Below are positions 21,086 to 31,480 of a stretch of 64,000 nucleotides of DNA, one piece after another. The notes beneath the pieces are model-generated. The model was not told the DNA's origin and ran no database searches. It saw nothing but the letters and a program-made list of their open reading frames with translations. Both the position numbers and the translations under genes were made by a program. The stretch lies in contig CAUYUJ010006524.1 in the NCBI GenBank assembly GCA_963575745.1, positions 364,920 to 428,919 of the forward strand. The letters run 5' to 3'. The DNA comes from Prorocentrum cordatum (Eukaryota > Sar > Dinophyceae > Prorocentrales > Prorocentraceae). Each line of letters begins with the position of its first letter. Within the stretch, counting starts at the first letter, position 1.

Positions 21086-21254
21086 GATGGTACGGATGAT
21101 GAGTGTGTGACTGTGCGTGAATGAGTGATTGGGGAGGAAAGGACGAGAGGTGTGAGGTTCGTGCGCGGTGGTGTGCTGAGAAAAATGTTCCGACGGTAGG
21201 ACCCCACATGGGAATCGATTGAGATTGCCGTTCACCTTTGTTATATTCGTCCTC

Positions 21255-21445
21255 CTATATATTATCCTTCTCCTCCTCCTGTTCCTTCTCGTCTTGCTCG
21301 TTGCTTTTCTCATCCTCTTCCTCGTCCGCCTCCTCCTCCGCCTCCTCCACTTCCTCCCTCTCCTCCTCACGTTCCTGTTCCTCCTCTACCTTTGCCTTGC
21401 CTTCCTCCTCCTCCTCCTCCTCCTCCTCCTCCTCCTCCATTTCCG
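21255..21445. repeat. (CCT)n/(CTT)n pyrimidine tract
   Basis: Pyrimidine-rich triplets, purest at 21405-21440. Leu/Ser- or Glu-rich frames are artefacts. Confidence 0.85.
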
Positions 21446-21693
21446 CCTCCTCATCGCCGCCCCGTTCGTTTCCTCCTGCACCTCTCCTTCCTCCTGGCAG
21501 GGGCGCGCGCGTAGATTTCCCTCAGCGCCCTAGCCGCCACGCCTGGCAGGGGCGCGTTCTCCGACGGCGAAATCGCGCTGCCGTCGGGGACAGCCCCGCG
21601 GGCCAGGCAGTCTGGACAACTCCGCGAGCCGCTGGCGCGCGAAACCAAGCCGTTTGGACAACCCCGCGGGTTCCGAGCGGGGTGCCGCCGCGC

Positions 21694-23100
21694 TCAGGCG
21701 GGGAGCAGCACGAAACCCAGCGCTGTCGCGAGCTGCTCCGCCTCTGCCTTGGAGCTTGCCGCTCTGACGTCGAATTCCAGGAGCGCCTTCGGCAAGGATG
21801 CCGGCGGCCCTCGCTCCAGGAACTCTCGCGGCGGCGGCGGCAGAATTTGCATGTTCCGCATGCGCGTGGCGCGGGTGAACATGACGTAGAGGTGCAGCCA
21901 CCACTGCTCGTCCGACATGCACGGGCGACCAGCGTCCTCGTCCCTCGCGCAGTCGATGGTGACGCCCTTGCGCAGCGCTCGGCCCTGCGACAGCGCGGAG
22001 GTGAGGTACGACGCGTGCGTCATGGTGAACCCCGAGTGGCGCACGGCGTGCGGCCCCGAGCTCTGCCACGTGAGTTCCTGCTCGCTGGGCCTGGACATGA
22101 GCAAGCTCCTCGCCCGCGCCTCGGCCTCGCCGTCGTCGTCGGCGCCTTCGGCGGCGTGTAGCAGCACCTCGGCGACCTCCTGATGATCGGGGACTCCTGC
22201 AGCAACACCTCGGCGCTGTGTAGCAGCAGTTCGACATCGTTTAGCAGCACCTGCAGCCATATTCCCTGCGGCAAGTGGCGGAGAAGCTGACCCGGCGAGT
22301 ACTCCTCGTACCGCTGCTCGTCCTCGGGGTGAAATTCGAAGGGCGCGATGGGGGCCCGTGGCTCCCGCGCGAGCCCCAACTTTTTCTTATTCTCTTTGTG
22401 CGTTGCCGTGAATCGCACATCCATGCCGACGTGGGCCGGTAAGACGCCGTGGATGCCCCCCGTCTTGTGCATGTTTGGAACGTCCAGGAGGCGCCAGCCC
22501 GCGTCGGGATCGCTTTGAATCATGTTGCACTCGTCCACGACCTGCAGGAGAACGAGGGGCACGCCCAGACGGCCGCGCGTCGCGCTGAGCGCGCGTGTTG
22601 ATCCACTTCGCCAGAGTATCCCAGTAGATGCCCATGCCGTAGCTGAGCCGAAAGCTCTCGCGCTGGCGCCGAGTGTCCAGGACGCCGTGGTTGTCCGAGG
22701 TCAGCGTCGCTTCCCAGGCGGGCCAGACCTCTGGCGGGTAGGGTTTGCCCCCGCGCACGCAGCCCAAGAACGTGATCAGAGGTCCCCGGGTTTGAAGACG
22801 CAGGGGATCTGACAGAAGACCCCGATGGTGTGCTGAATCTCCACCGTCGGCGGCCCCGCGTACTTGTTACTTGTAGGACTCGTCGTCCTGAAGCTCGTCC
22901 GCATCCGTCAGGAGGCTGGTGTTGCCCGCGGGCTTCAGCTGCAAGAAATCGCCGAGGTGCAACACGATGGGGGCGCACCCGAAGTGGTTGTGCGGCCGCT
23001 TGTACGTGGACTCCTGCACGTCGTGCGTGTGCGTTCGCGGCATGCGCGAAGGTCGAGCGCGATGGACAGAGCGGCCGCCACCCGTCTGATACTTCCTCCA
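21694..23100 (-). pseudogene. Broken Pif1-like helicase
   Basis: Reading the minus strand from 23100 down, fragments in successive frames line up as one helicase-like protein. 22867-23100 has PIVLHLGDFLQLKPAG (the G-D-F-x-Q-L-x-P box typical of Pif1 helicases). 22387-22767 has PPEVWPAWEATLTSDNHGVL and SYGMGIYWDTLAKWI. 22020-22562 has VVDECNMIQS, KTGGIHGVLPAHVGMDVRFT and LPQGIWLQV. 21694-22260 has HASYLTSALSQGRALRKGVT, WWLHLYVMFTRATRM and PPREFLERGPP. The last matches the C-terminal helicase motif in which A-S-Q-G and V-x-x-S/T-R are conserved. The Walker A region is not seen. At least three frameshifts and a stop after the first fragment argue for a pseudogene, though introns could explain some. 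Helitron origin is possible but unproven. Confidence 0.55.
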
Positions 23101-23104
23101 CATC

Positions 23105-23530
23105 CAGGTTTCAGGGGCCCAGAAGTGACCCGCTCGAATGAAACACATGAGCGGCGGGCCCCATACGGAGAGGGGTCCCGCCTGAGACCTCCGCGCGATT
23201 CACTCACAGACAAGGCCCCCGCCTGATACACCCTCCACATTCAGGCTTGAGGGGCCCAAAAGTAACGACAGTTACAAGGTTCCGATGACCCGCTCGGATT
23301 AAAACATGGGCAGCGGGTCCCATGGGGAGGAGGCTCCCACCGGAGACTTCTTCGCAATTCACTCACAGACGATGTTCCCGCTTGCTGTTTCCTCCATATC
23401 ACGCTTCAGGGACCCAAGAGCGACGACAGTTACAAGGTTCCGCTGGCCCGCTCGGATTAAAAACATGAGCGGCGGGCCCCATGGAGAGGAAGTTCCCGCC
23501 TGAGATGTCTTCGCAATCCACTCACAGACG
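23105..23530 (+). repeat. ~158-bp tandem repeat G, about 2.6 units
   Basis: Units include CCCGCTCGGATTAAAACATG, GCGGGCCCCATGG.GAGG, CCCGCCTGAGA, TTCACTCACAGACGA and CACGCTTCAGGG.CCCAA.AG. The CCGCTCGGATTAAAA box falls near 23130 (variant), 23290 and 23448. The array overlaps the end of the helicase remnant and runs into a TGA microsatellite. Confidence 0.7.
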
Positions 23531-23535
23531 AAACT

Positions 23536-23680
23536 CGATTGACGATGGTGTTGTGATGATGATGATGACGATGGCGATGATGATGATGAGTGAGTTGGAA
23601 ACTGAGAGTGTGTGCGAATGTGTCAGTGATGATGATCCGGTGATGACGATGATGATGTGAGTGTGTGAGTGCGTGAGTGA
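23536..23680. repeat. Interrupted (TGA)n and (GTGA)n microsatellite
   Basis: TGATGATGACGATGG units, then GTGAGTGTGTGAGTGCGTGA. Confidence 0.8.
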
Positions 23681-24453
23681 AAAACGGGGTGTTCCTGTTC
23701 TTGCGCGGGGTGGCCAGAGTAAACAAGGACCCCACTTTGGATGTGGAGAACAAGGAACCCATTTTGGTTGTGGGAAAGAACAGCGCGAACCCAACACAAC
23801 AAGAATCATGACGGAGGTGTTTGGCCATTTTCGGTGTCTAGAGGCCCTGAGTGGGAACCTTCAAAAAACGACGCAGGATAAGACATAGGCCCTCGGGAAA
23901 GGTTCGCAACTTCTGGGGGGGCCCGCGCCAGGTCCCCTTTGATTTGCAGTCGGGAACTCTTGCTTGGAGTGTCGCGCTGCCAGTTCTGGCCCACCAATGT
24001 TCGGCGCGACGCGCTATCCACGCCCCTGTCCCCCAGCGTCAACGACCCGAGCGTTTCGCGGCCTCCCGCCCCGCGGAGCGGAACGACACGCTAATTACCC
24101 ACTTGCAGGGCATAGCGTGTCGCCAGGGCCGCCGCGGCGACATGTCAAGCAAACATTCCTGACCGTATCTTCCATCTGGAGAAAATCACGATGGATGGTT
24201 TTCTGCCGTCTTCGGCCTTCGGGGGCCCTCGTTGGGACCAGGGACCGTCAGAAAAGCACTCGCGTTGAAAAGCCGGTCCCAAGGAAGGGGTCCAGGCCTG
24301 TGCTCGGAAACTGGAACACATACATTACCAGTGGCGGGCTGTTGTTTGTCAACCCCAGGTTTTACTGAGGGTCGGGGGCGACGTTGGGGTGGTGTGGTGT
24401 ATACCTTGTTTTCCGTTCCCCGGGGAAACAACGAACAAACATAATCTCTATAC
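23681..24453. other. No gene recognised
   Basis: Contains a short direct repeat around 23727-23775 (AACAAGGACCCCACTTTGG / AACAAGGAACCCATTTTGG). Short overlapping frames only. Confidence 0.35.

Positions 24454-24540
<87 letters not shown>
24454..24540. repeat. (TA)n followed by A-tract
   Basis: About 24 TA units followed by 38 A residues. Could be a retroposon tail on the plus strand, but no associated element was identified upstream. Confidence 0.9.
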
Positions 24541-24543
<3 letters not shown>

Positions 24544-24924
24544 AGTATACACCAGGATCCGCTTTATTGTGCAAGCTTCAGTACAGGGCCGGAAGAAGCG
24601 TCGGCGTACAGAGCCCAGCACACCTACCTTGCAGAGCCTGATGTGTCCACGTTGTGCCAACATCGCGACGTCCGGGGGTCTGGGTCGGGCGTGCCCAGGA
24701 TCGGGACCAATCGCTCTGAGAGTGTCGTGATCGTTTTCGATTATTCCTTGCTTTGCTGATCGGCGCGGGCCCTCGCACCCCCCCCTCCCCCCCCAATGGA
24801 GTAGATCTTGGCTGTGTTTTGGCGCCTGTTCCGAGTAGGTGGAGTCTCCGCCAGAGGACGCACGGTTCCAAACAGTCGCACTGAGCAGAGGTCTGGAGCC
24901 AGACCCCCCCTCCCTACCCCGCCC

Positions 24925-25105
24925 CCTTCCGCCCACTGTCGAAACGCCGAATAACAACGCTCACGTTCCAGGACGCTCCTCCCTCCCTCCCTCCCTCCTC
25001 CCTCCCTCCCTCAACCCCCCCCCCTTCCGCCCACTGTCGAAACGCCGAATAAGAAAACGCTCACGTTCCAGGACGCTCCTCCCTCCCTCCGCCCTCCCTC
25101 CCTCC
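24925..25105 (+). repeat. ~97-bp direct duplication
   Basis: CGCCCACTGTCGAAACGCCG, then AACGCTCACGTTCCAGGACG, then CTCCTCCCTCCCTCC occurs at 24931 and again at 25028. The copies differ by a few bases (AACAACG versus AAGAAAACG). Confidence 0.85.
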
Positions 25106-25139
25106 CTTCTCCGGAGCGCTCTGGCACAACCGTGGCGGG

Positions 25140-25245
25140 CGCCCGATACATCCTCCAGAGCCGCCCGGTCTCGGAGAGCCCCGCGATGTGTCCCGCGGTC
25201 CAATTTTTGGTTCCCGCATTGGCTTCGTCCTCTGAAGGGAAGCCG
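25140..25245 (+). repeat. Dispersed repeat F, partial copy 3
   Basis: Shares ATACATCCTCCAGAGCCGCC, GGTCTCGGAG and TTGGCTTCGTCCTCTGAAG with repeat F at 2.94 and 32.4 kb. Confidence 0.45.
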
Positions 25246-26254
25246 GACCGACACCGATGCCAGCTCCCTTCACCGAGCACGTTCCACCACTCGCAAAGTG
25301 CCTACTCGCAAACGTCCGAAAAACGCATGTCTGCTTCGATGTGATTTATCGTAGATCCCCCACGGCGGATCCAGGCCATTTGCGAATAGTTGCTTTGCGA
25401 GTAGTGGAGCGCGCTCGTCTATCCATCGTTTTCGCCTTCTTTCGGCCTCCCCCGGGTCCCTCGCCGCCACGGCCTGCTGGATCTGCCTCGGGATCCTGGT
25501 CGGGACCTGCCCCGGGGGATGTCCGGGAAGCATGCGGTATCGGAGTCGATGGTGTCCCCTCCACCCGGACCCCCGACGTCGTATCTTTTTCATGACGTTG
25601 GCCCCCAGAGGTCTGCACCCCCTTCCCCAGCACCGGCTTTCCATCCTGAGTCGTTTCTGTTCACGGCCCCGGGGCACGGTAGAAGGCTCCCAGAGGCTGG
25701 CATTTGTTGACTTCTCGGTCGACAGACGTCGCACTCAGCGTTGCTTTGCTTCTTCAGGGCACTGGTTGATTCAGCCCGAGTCCTCAAACAACCTGCTTGA
25801 TTTTGTTGCAAGATGTTCAACGACTTGGCGGTGCAATTAACGAACTACTTGCTGTCGTGATTGTTTCATGACCCGACGGGGTCTGGGCCGATGGTGGTCC
25901 CCTAAGGTTCAGGAGGAAAAAAACGCACAGCTGCAAATAATCGTCGATTCCAGGGAGGAAGAACGGAGAACATGGGAAGTGGAAGGGGAAGACTAACATC
26001 CAGGAAATATGGGAACATACATGGAATCCTGGGACTTATGCTGATCTGTTTGTGTGTACCTTGGACCCTTCAGAGGCGGCACGCAGGCGCAGCCGGTGCA
26101 GGTCGAAGGCCAGCCTCGGGCGAGGGCCCGCGGAGGCAGCGCCAGGGCGAGCTCGGGCTGGCCGTGATTGGCGGCGGGCGCGCGGCCAGGCCCGCTGTTG
26201 GCGGCTAGGCGTCAGAGCGGAGCATGGCCCCAGACCTCCCGTGCCCCAGAGAGG
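25246..26254. other. No gene recognised
   Basis: At 25340-25420 there is a local inverted pairing of TTGCGAATAGTTGC/GTGCCTACTCGCAAACG-type sequence. 25580-25620 is the inverse of 3083-3110 (TTGGCCCCCAGAGGTCTG), another dispersed-repeat fragment. No convincing coding frame. Confidence 0.35.
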
Positions 26255-26402
26255 GAGGAGAGGGAGGAGAGGGAGGAGGAGGAGGGAGGAGGAGGAGGAG
26301 GAGGAGGGAGGAGGGAGGAGGAGGAGGAGGAGGAGGAGGAGGAGGAGGGGAGCTTGGGAGGAGGAGGAGGAGGAGGAGGAGGGGAGCTTGGGAGGAGGAG
26401 GG
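26255..26402. repeat. (GGA)n microsatellite with GGGAGCTTGGGAGGA variant
   Basis: GGA triplets, with AGGGGAGCTTGGGAGGAGG duplicated at about 26345 and 26381. Confidence 0.9.
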
Positions 26403-26502
26403 GCAGAGGCATTGGCGCGTTCGCCTTCTGGAGCCTTCGCGGGGGCCCGCGTCGCCGATGCTGGACTGGCCCCAGTGTGGTCCCTCGTGTCTAGGCCTCC
26501 CA

Positions 26503-26689
26503 GATGCGGGCCCGAGTGGAGGTGGTCGGAGGATCGCGCCGCATCGCCGATGCATCGGTGATGCGGCTCGATGTGGAACCCGATATTCTCCACGCACGCG
26601 GCGTCGATGCATCACCGACTCCCCGGATGCATCGGCGATGCATCGGCGATGCGGCACGATCCCCCGACCCCAGCTACTCTGACACCATC
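26503..26689. mobile_element. Foldback/MITE-like element, family A copy 1
   Basis: The left arm runs GATGCGGGCCCGAGTGGAGG, then TCGGAGGATCGCGCCGCATC, then GCCGATGCATCGG. The right arm is its inverse: CCGATGCATCGGCG, then ATGCGGCACGATCCCCCGAC, then a CACCATC end. The arms are ~60 bp each. A second copy is at 32588-32795. Several GATGCATC palindromes occupy the interior (GCGTCGATGCATCACCGA). Non-coding. Confidence 0.65.
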
Positions 26690-27424
26690 TGGAAGGCATC
26701 GATTCATGGAAGCCCCAGAGGGTCCCAGAATTCCTTGCGGCCTCGGGGGTTCCGTCCAGAGCTAGTCGACATCTGGACGAAATTTGGCCGAGCGGGTGAA
26801 GAGGGTTAGTCGAAGTCTGAACGAAAAGCCGATCGAAGTCACGTTCATGATAGGGCCGCGGAGGCTCACCCAATTGCCCCCGTTCTCTCGAGCTCTCCAC
26901 CTTTCTTCCGCTTCTGCCAGTGCCCGGACTAACTCGGGCGCGGTGACTTGGTCCAGTCCCGGCGCTGGATCGCCTCGTGAAGTCGCGCCGGCAGAAGCTG
27001 GTCAGGGATGCGTGAGGGTGCGGAGCGTTTTGTGCCGACGTTACGCGGAACAACGCGTTGAGGGCAGGACCGTTTTCGCTTCAGGAGGCCTTCTGGCGAC
27101 CAAGTTTCACAGCAGGCAGCATCCAAGTAACGTTTTCACTTCGGCCGCCTTCCAGCGGCCAAGTTTCACAGCAGACGGCGTCCATGTTTCACCCTCCTGC
27201 CTTGAGGCGTCCGCGCTTGGCCACCGCCCAGAAAACACCGAACACATAGGCGGCGCAAGAAAATAGGGTCGACTGCGCGCACATTCGCGAGCAATGTGAG
27301 CAAATGGTAACTCAGTAAAACAGCACCATCTCTCCCATCCCTGGTTTGCACAATAGGAATGGCCACGGACAGAATACCAGGGCCTAACACTTTGTGTTAT
27401 TCGTTTCCCCCCAACCTCTTCCCA
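26690..27424. other. No gene recognised
   Basis: Mixed sequence. Around 27060-27190 a ~70-bp unit is locally duplicated (CGTTTTC.CTTC, GGCCTTC.GGC.ACCAAGTTTCACAGCAG.C.GC.TCCA). Overlapping frames; none recognised. Confidence 0.4.
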
Positions 27425-27535
27425 CACGGAGGAGCAGGAGGAGGGGAGGAGGAGGAGCAAAGAGGAGAAGAAGGAGGAGGAGGTGGAGGAGGAGGAGGAG
27501 GACGAGGAGGAGAAGGTGAAGGAGCAGCGAGAGAC
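27425..27535. repeat. (GGA)n microsatellite
   Basis: GGAGGA units with GAAGAAGG interruptions. Confidence 0.9.
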
Positions 27536-27633
27536 GCTCGAACTACGCTATGAAGGGCGTTTGCAAGCGCTCGGGTGGCGCTTGCAAGGCGCCCTGCAGG
27601 CGTCTAAACGACGCTTGCAGGGCGTCTGCGCGC

Positions 27634-27720
27634 GGAAGCGCTGGCTCAGCGCCTGCGAAGCGCTGGCTCAGCGCCTGCGAAGCGCTGGCTCAGCGCCTGC
27701 GAAGCGTTGGGTCAGCGCTC
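27634..27720 (+). repeat. 22-bp tandem repeat, four copies
   Basis: GAAGCGCTGGCTCAGCGCCT plus GC, repeated almost exactly. Each unit contains the self-complementary AGCGCTGG.TCAGCGC. Related GCGCTTGCAAGGCGC sequence lies just upstream. Confidence 0.9.
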
Positions 27721-27809
27721 TCGAAGTGCTGGGGAGCAGCGCTTTCAGGGCGCTGAGCCATGGTGTTTCCGCGGCTTGTCCGAAAGCGCCGGAAGGCGCT
27801 TGCGGAGCG

Positions 27810-28005
27810 GTGCGCTCCCGTGTTCTCCTGTGCGTCCACGGTCTCCTGCGCTCCCGTGGTCTCCTGAGCTCCCGTCGTCTCTTGTGCTCCCGTGGTCTCC
27901 TGCACGGTCTCCTGTGCTCCCGTGGTCTCCTGGCTCCCGTGGCCTCGTGTGTTCTCGATCCCTCCGTTGCTGTGCTCCCGCGGTCTCCTGTGACTGCCCC
28001 TCGGG
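27810..28005 (+). repeat. 18-bp minisatellite, CTCCCGTGGTCTCCTGTG
   Basis: About ten diverged units, with outliers at 28185-28200 and 28435-28495, i.e. on both sides of the foldback element at 28201-28434. This suggests the element inserted into the minisatellite. Confidence 0.8.
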
Positions 28006-28200
28006 AGCCCAAAAAGTCGCCTCTTGGTGCGCTCTTGGAGCGCTCTTGGGCGCGGCCGTCTTGGGGCTCTCTTGAGCCTCTCTTGGAGCCCCTTTGGGCC
28101 ATCTTGGAGCCATCTCGAGGCTTCGGATGGCCATCGGAAGCGACAAGGCGAGAAAGCCCAAACCACTGATTTTCCAAAGGTTTTGGACCGCGGTCTCCTG

Positions 28201-28434
28201 TGACACCGTGGTCCACCACCACAAGTTGGAGGGGGAAGGAGGTGGAGGACGAGGAGGAGGTGGACGAAGAGGAGGAGTAGGAGGAGGAGGGGGAGGAGGA
28301 GGAGGAAGAGGAAGAGGAAGAGGAAGAGGAGGAGGAGGAGGAGGAGGAGGAGGAGGAGGAGGAGGAGGAGGAGGCGGACCTCCTCCCCCTCCAACTTACG
28401 GTGGTAGTGGTGGTGGTGGAAAACAGGCCCATCA
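28201..28434. mobile_element. Foldback/MITE-like element, family C copy 3
   Basis: The left arm is TGACACCGTGGTCCACCACC then ACAAGTTGGAGG. The core is GGA with GGAAGA variants. The right arm is CCTCCAACTTACGGTGG then GGTGGAAAACAGGCCCATCA. It sits inside the CTCCTGTG minisatellite, with GTCTCCTG to the left and GGCCTCCTG to the right. Confidence 0.55.
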
Positions 28435-28616
28435 GTGGCCTCCTGTGCTGCCGTGGTCTCCTGGGCGCTCTCCTGCGCTCCCAGGGTCTCCCTGTGGTTC
28501 CGCCCCCTCGCCCGCCTCGTCCGGTTGCCGCCAGGGGCTCGGGGGCGTGGCGCTGTTGTGTGCGAGGTCTCGGGCGCCCGAGCAGAAGAGCTGCTGGGGC
28601 ATGCCCTTGGGGAGTT

Positions 28617-28665
28617 GGAGTTAGGTCGGGCAGCGTCCCGCTGCAGGAGGAATATTCAATTCTCC
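28617..28665 (+). mobile_element. Family B element, single arm
   Basis: GGAGTTAGGTCGGGCAGCGT, then CCCGCTGCAGGAGGAATATT, matches the arms of the family B elements at 28988 and 37485. No partner arm nearby. Confidence 0.5.
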
Positions 28666-28689
28666 GACGGTAGGGCCCCGCATGAGAAT

Positions 28690-28975
28690 ATGTTCAAAGT
28701 TTGCCTGAGGATCTCCTCCTCCCCCCTCCCTTCTCCCACCTGCTCCTGCCTCCTCTTCGTACTGCCGGCTCCTCCTCCTGCCTCAGCCCTTGGCTCCTCC
28801 TCCTCTTGCCTCCTCCACCACCTCGTCCTCCTTTTCCCTCTCCCTCTCCCCTCTCCCTCTCCCCTCTCCCTCTCCCCTCTCCCTCCTCCTCCTCCTCCTC
28901 CTCCTCCTTCTCCTGCTCCTCCTGCTGCTGCTGCTGCTCCTCCTCCTCCTCCTCCTCGTCCTCCTCCTCCTCCCT
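28690..28975. repeat. Pyrimidine-rich (CTC)n and (CCTCTC)n tract
   Basis: CTCTCCCTCTCCCC repeats at 28835-28885, then CTC and CTG triplets. Confidence 0.9.
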
Positions 28976-28987
28976 TCGGAGTTAGAG

Positions 28988-29146
28988 TTAGGTCGGGCAT
29001 GTCCCTCTGCAGGAGAGATATTGAAAAATAGTCAAACAATATTATGGGGACGATGTATCGCCTATTTTTGCCTATTTGGAATATTTTAGGGGAACTTTTC
29101 AACTGTCTTCCAACATTCTCCTGTAGGACGACATGCTCGACCTAAT
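28988..29146. mobile_element. Foldback/MITE-like element, family B copy 1
   Basis: The left arm is TTAGGTCGGGCATGTCCCTC then TGCAGGAGAGATATT. The right arm reverse-complemented is TTAGGTCGAGCATGTCGTCC then TACAGGAGAATGTT. The A/T-rich centre (about 29030-29095) contrasts with the GC-rich surroundings. GTTAGAG flanks both ends (28981-28987, 29147-29153) and may be a 7-bp target duplication, although the related arm at 28617 is also preceded by a similar GTTGGAG. Confidence 0.6.
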
Positions 29147-29153
29147 GTTAGAG

Positions 29154-29700
29154 TGTTGTTGTTAATCTAGCTTCAGCATCACTACGCAGAGCAGTACGAG
29201 CCACGTTAGAGCAAGCGATTGCCATACTAGCTCCGGAGTGTGAATGCCTTCTGGTGGTTTGCATTTTGTCTCGATCAGTCGTGAACCAGCAGCGCCTCTG
29301 CAGAGGCACGGGGTGACTTGGTTAGGGTTCAAGGCGGCTCAGAACTCAATATTTCCGATGCTGGGGGTCATTTTCAAAGGTTCAGGGTGCTTCAGGCGTC
29401 GAGGCGTGCACTTCCAGAGGTCGTTGTCTGCGGCAGTGCTCTGCCTCAGACGGTGTATTGACAGGCGCGGGGTGCTTGTTCACAGTGGTTTCGGGGTGCT
29501 TCAGCGCGCGCAGAGCATCAGACTTCATGTTGTTTTACACTGTCCTGAGAAGCAGTGCGTGGGTTTCTGTTCCAAGGAAGTTATGGAGGCAGGGCCTCCA
29601 TGAGCCCGACGCGCTTCGCGTGCGAAGGGGCTACTTATATGGACGTGATTGCTTCGGCCCAACTAAACACTGGAATGGCATTCGGCCCATCCCGCCACAG
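29154..29700. other. No gene recognised
   Basis: A frame at 29244-29603 (119 residues from ATG) has no recognisable motif. A loose internal repeat GGGTGCTTCAG/GGGTGCTTGTTC is present at about 29387, 29469 and 29491. Not called as a gene. Confidence 0.35.
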
Positions 29701-29739
29701 AGCCTGGGTTGTGGGCCACAGGCCTCTAGGATGCTCGTT

Positions 29740-30125
29740 GGGATGTCGCGGGGGGGCCTCTCGGGGGCTTCTTGGGGGCCGTTTGGAGGCCTCTTGGAAG
29801 CCCTCTCGGGGCCTCTTGGGGCGTCGTGGGGGTCTCTTCGAGCCTCTTGGGGGCCCCTGGGCGCCTCCTTGGAGCCTCCTGGAGGCCTCTTGGGGCGGAA
29901 GACTCTGATTTTCCGTTAGTCTTTCCCCTCTTGGGTTCTTTTGGGGGTTGTCTCTGGACACTTTCGGGCCGTCCTGGGCGCCTCTGGGACGGTCTTGGAG
30001 CCTTCTTGCGCCGTCTGGGGGCCCTCATGGGGGCCTCTTGGGCTTTCTTGGGGCGGTCTTGGGGGCTTCTTGGGCCGTCGTGGACCGCTGGGAGCTCGAA
30101 AAGTCGAGGCCCCCAAATGCATTCA
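29740..30125 (+). repeat. Composite repeat T, copy 2: GTCTTGG minisatellite
   Basis: GGGGCCTCTTGG, GGGCGTCGTGG and GGGCTTCTTGG units like those at 3.9-4.3 kb. A CTCTGATTTTCC box at about 29905 corresponds to AGTGATTTT at 4010 and ACTGATTTTCC at 28163. The TGA array of this copy lies at 30646-31130. Confidence 0.65.
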
Positions 30126-30134
30126 AACACGTCG

Positions 30135-30640
30135 GTGGAGCTCCCTATGGGGACACGATCCTCGCGAGGGTGTGCTGAAATTGCCAGGTCGGACGCATGC
30201 GGGCGGCTCCCCTGGGACCTTCGGGGGAGCTCCCTGCGGGGTCCTTCGGTGGAGCTCCCTGTGGGGCCACGACCCTGGTGAGGGGTGTACCGAAATAGAT
30301 GGGTCGGGCGCATGCGGGCGGCGCCCCCGGGACCTTCGGTGAAGCTCACTGTGGGGCCACGATCCTCGTGCGGGGTGTGCCGAAGTGGGTGGGTCGGGCG
30401 CATGCGGGCGGCGCCCCTGCGACCTTCCGTGGAGCTCCCTGGGCCACGATCCTCGCGAGGGGTGTGCCAAAATGGGTGGGTCGGACGCATGCGGGCGGTG
30501 CCCTTGCGACCTTCTGTGGAGCTCCCTGGGCCACGATCCTCGCGAGGGGTGTGCCGAAATGGATGGGTCGGACGCATGCGGGCGGCGTCCCTGCGACCTG
30601 TGGTGAGGCTCGCTACGGGACCGCGATTCTCGTGAAGGTT
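30135..30640 (+). repeat. ~87-bp tandem repeat, about 5-6 units
   Basis: Units contain GGTCGGACGCATGCGGGCGG, then GGAGCTCCCTGGGCCACGAT, then CCTCGCGAGGGGTGTGCCGA. The GTCGGGCGCATGCGGG box lies near 30188, 30302, 30392, 30479 and 30566, the last three spaced exactly 87 bp. 87 is a multiple of three, so two long frames (GRMRAAPLRPSVELP-type) run through the array. These are most likely not genes. Confidence 0.85.
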
Positions 30641-30645
30641 GTGCT

Positions 30646-30709
30646 ATGATGATGTTGCTGCTGCTGATGATGATGACGATGCTGATGATGCTGATGCTGA
30701 TGCTGATGA

Positions 30710-30762
<53 letters not shown>

Positions 30763-30917
30763 CTGACGATGCTGATGCTGATGTGGATGCGGATGCTGAT
30801 GCTGATACTGATACTTATTATGATGATGCTGATGATGATGATGCTGATGCTGATGCTGATGCTGATGCTGATGATGATGATGATGATGTTGCTGCTGCTG
30901 CTGGTGGTGATGGTGAA

Positions 30918-30954
<37 letters not shown>

Positions 30955-31019
30955 CTGATGCTGATGCTGATGCTGATGATGATGATGATGATGCTGATGA
31001 TGATGATGATGATGATGAC

Positions 31020-31053
<34 letters not shown>

Positions 31054-31480
31054 CTGATAATCATGATGGTGGTAATACTAAGGATGATGATACGAATACT
31101 GATGACGGTGACAATAACGATGACGATAACGAGGGTGATGTTGATGACGCGCGGAGAGCAGTGGCAAGGGTGGGAGAAGGGAGGAGGGAGGGCGGAGGAG
31201 AAGCGGGAGGAGTGGAAGGAGGAGAGGAGTGGAACGCGGGGCGTTGCCTCTTCAAAGCGAGGACCCAACCCTTCCGGATGGTTGGGGAAAGCAATAACTT
31301 TGGCCTCTCAGGGCCCTCTTGGGACGGCTCTTGGAGGCCCTTTTGGACGCCTTGGTCGCTTTTCCGGCAGACTGGAGACAATCGTGGGCGTCTTGGACCG
31401 ATCGTGCGGCGATTCGAAGCCCTCTTTACCGTCTTGGGGCCCTCTTGGGCCAGCTGCGCTACAGTCAAGACGCTGAAATA
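30646..31480. repeat. (TGA)n/(TGC)n array and trailing GTCTTGG block
   Basis: TGATGATGC triplets to about 31130, a GGA-rich patch at 31165-31235, and GTCTTGG/CCCTCTTGG sequence to 31460, the same order as composite repeat T elsewhere. Confidence 0.8.

Noticed and set aside
29555-30577. Arg/Pro/Gly-rich frames of 100-280 residues across 29.6-30.6 kb on both strands
   Set aside because: They follow the GTCTTGG minisatellite and the 87-bp repeat, whose period is a multiple of three, which keeps frames open without selection.
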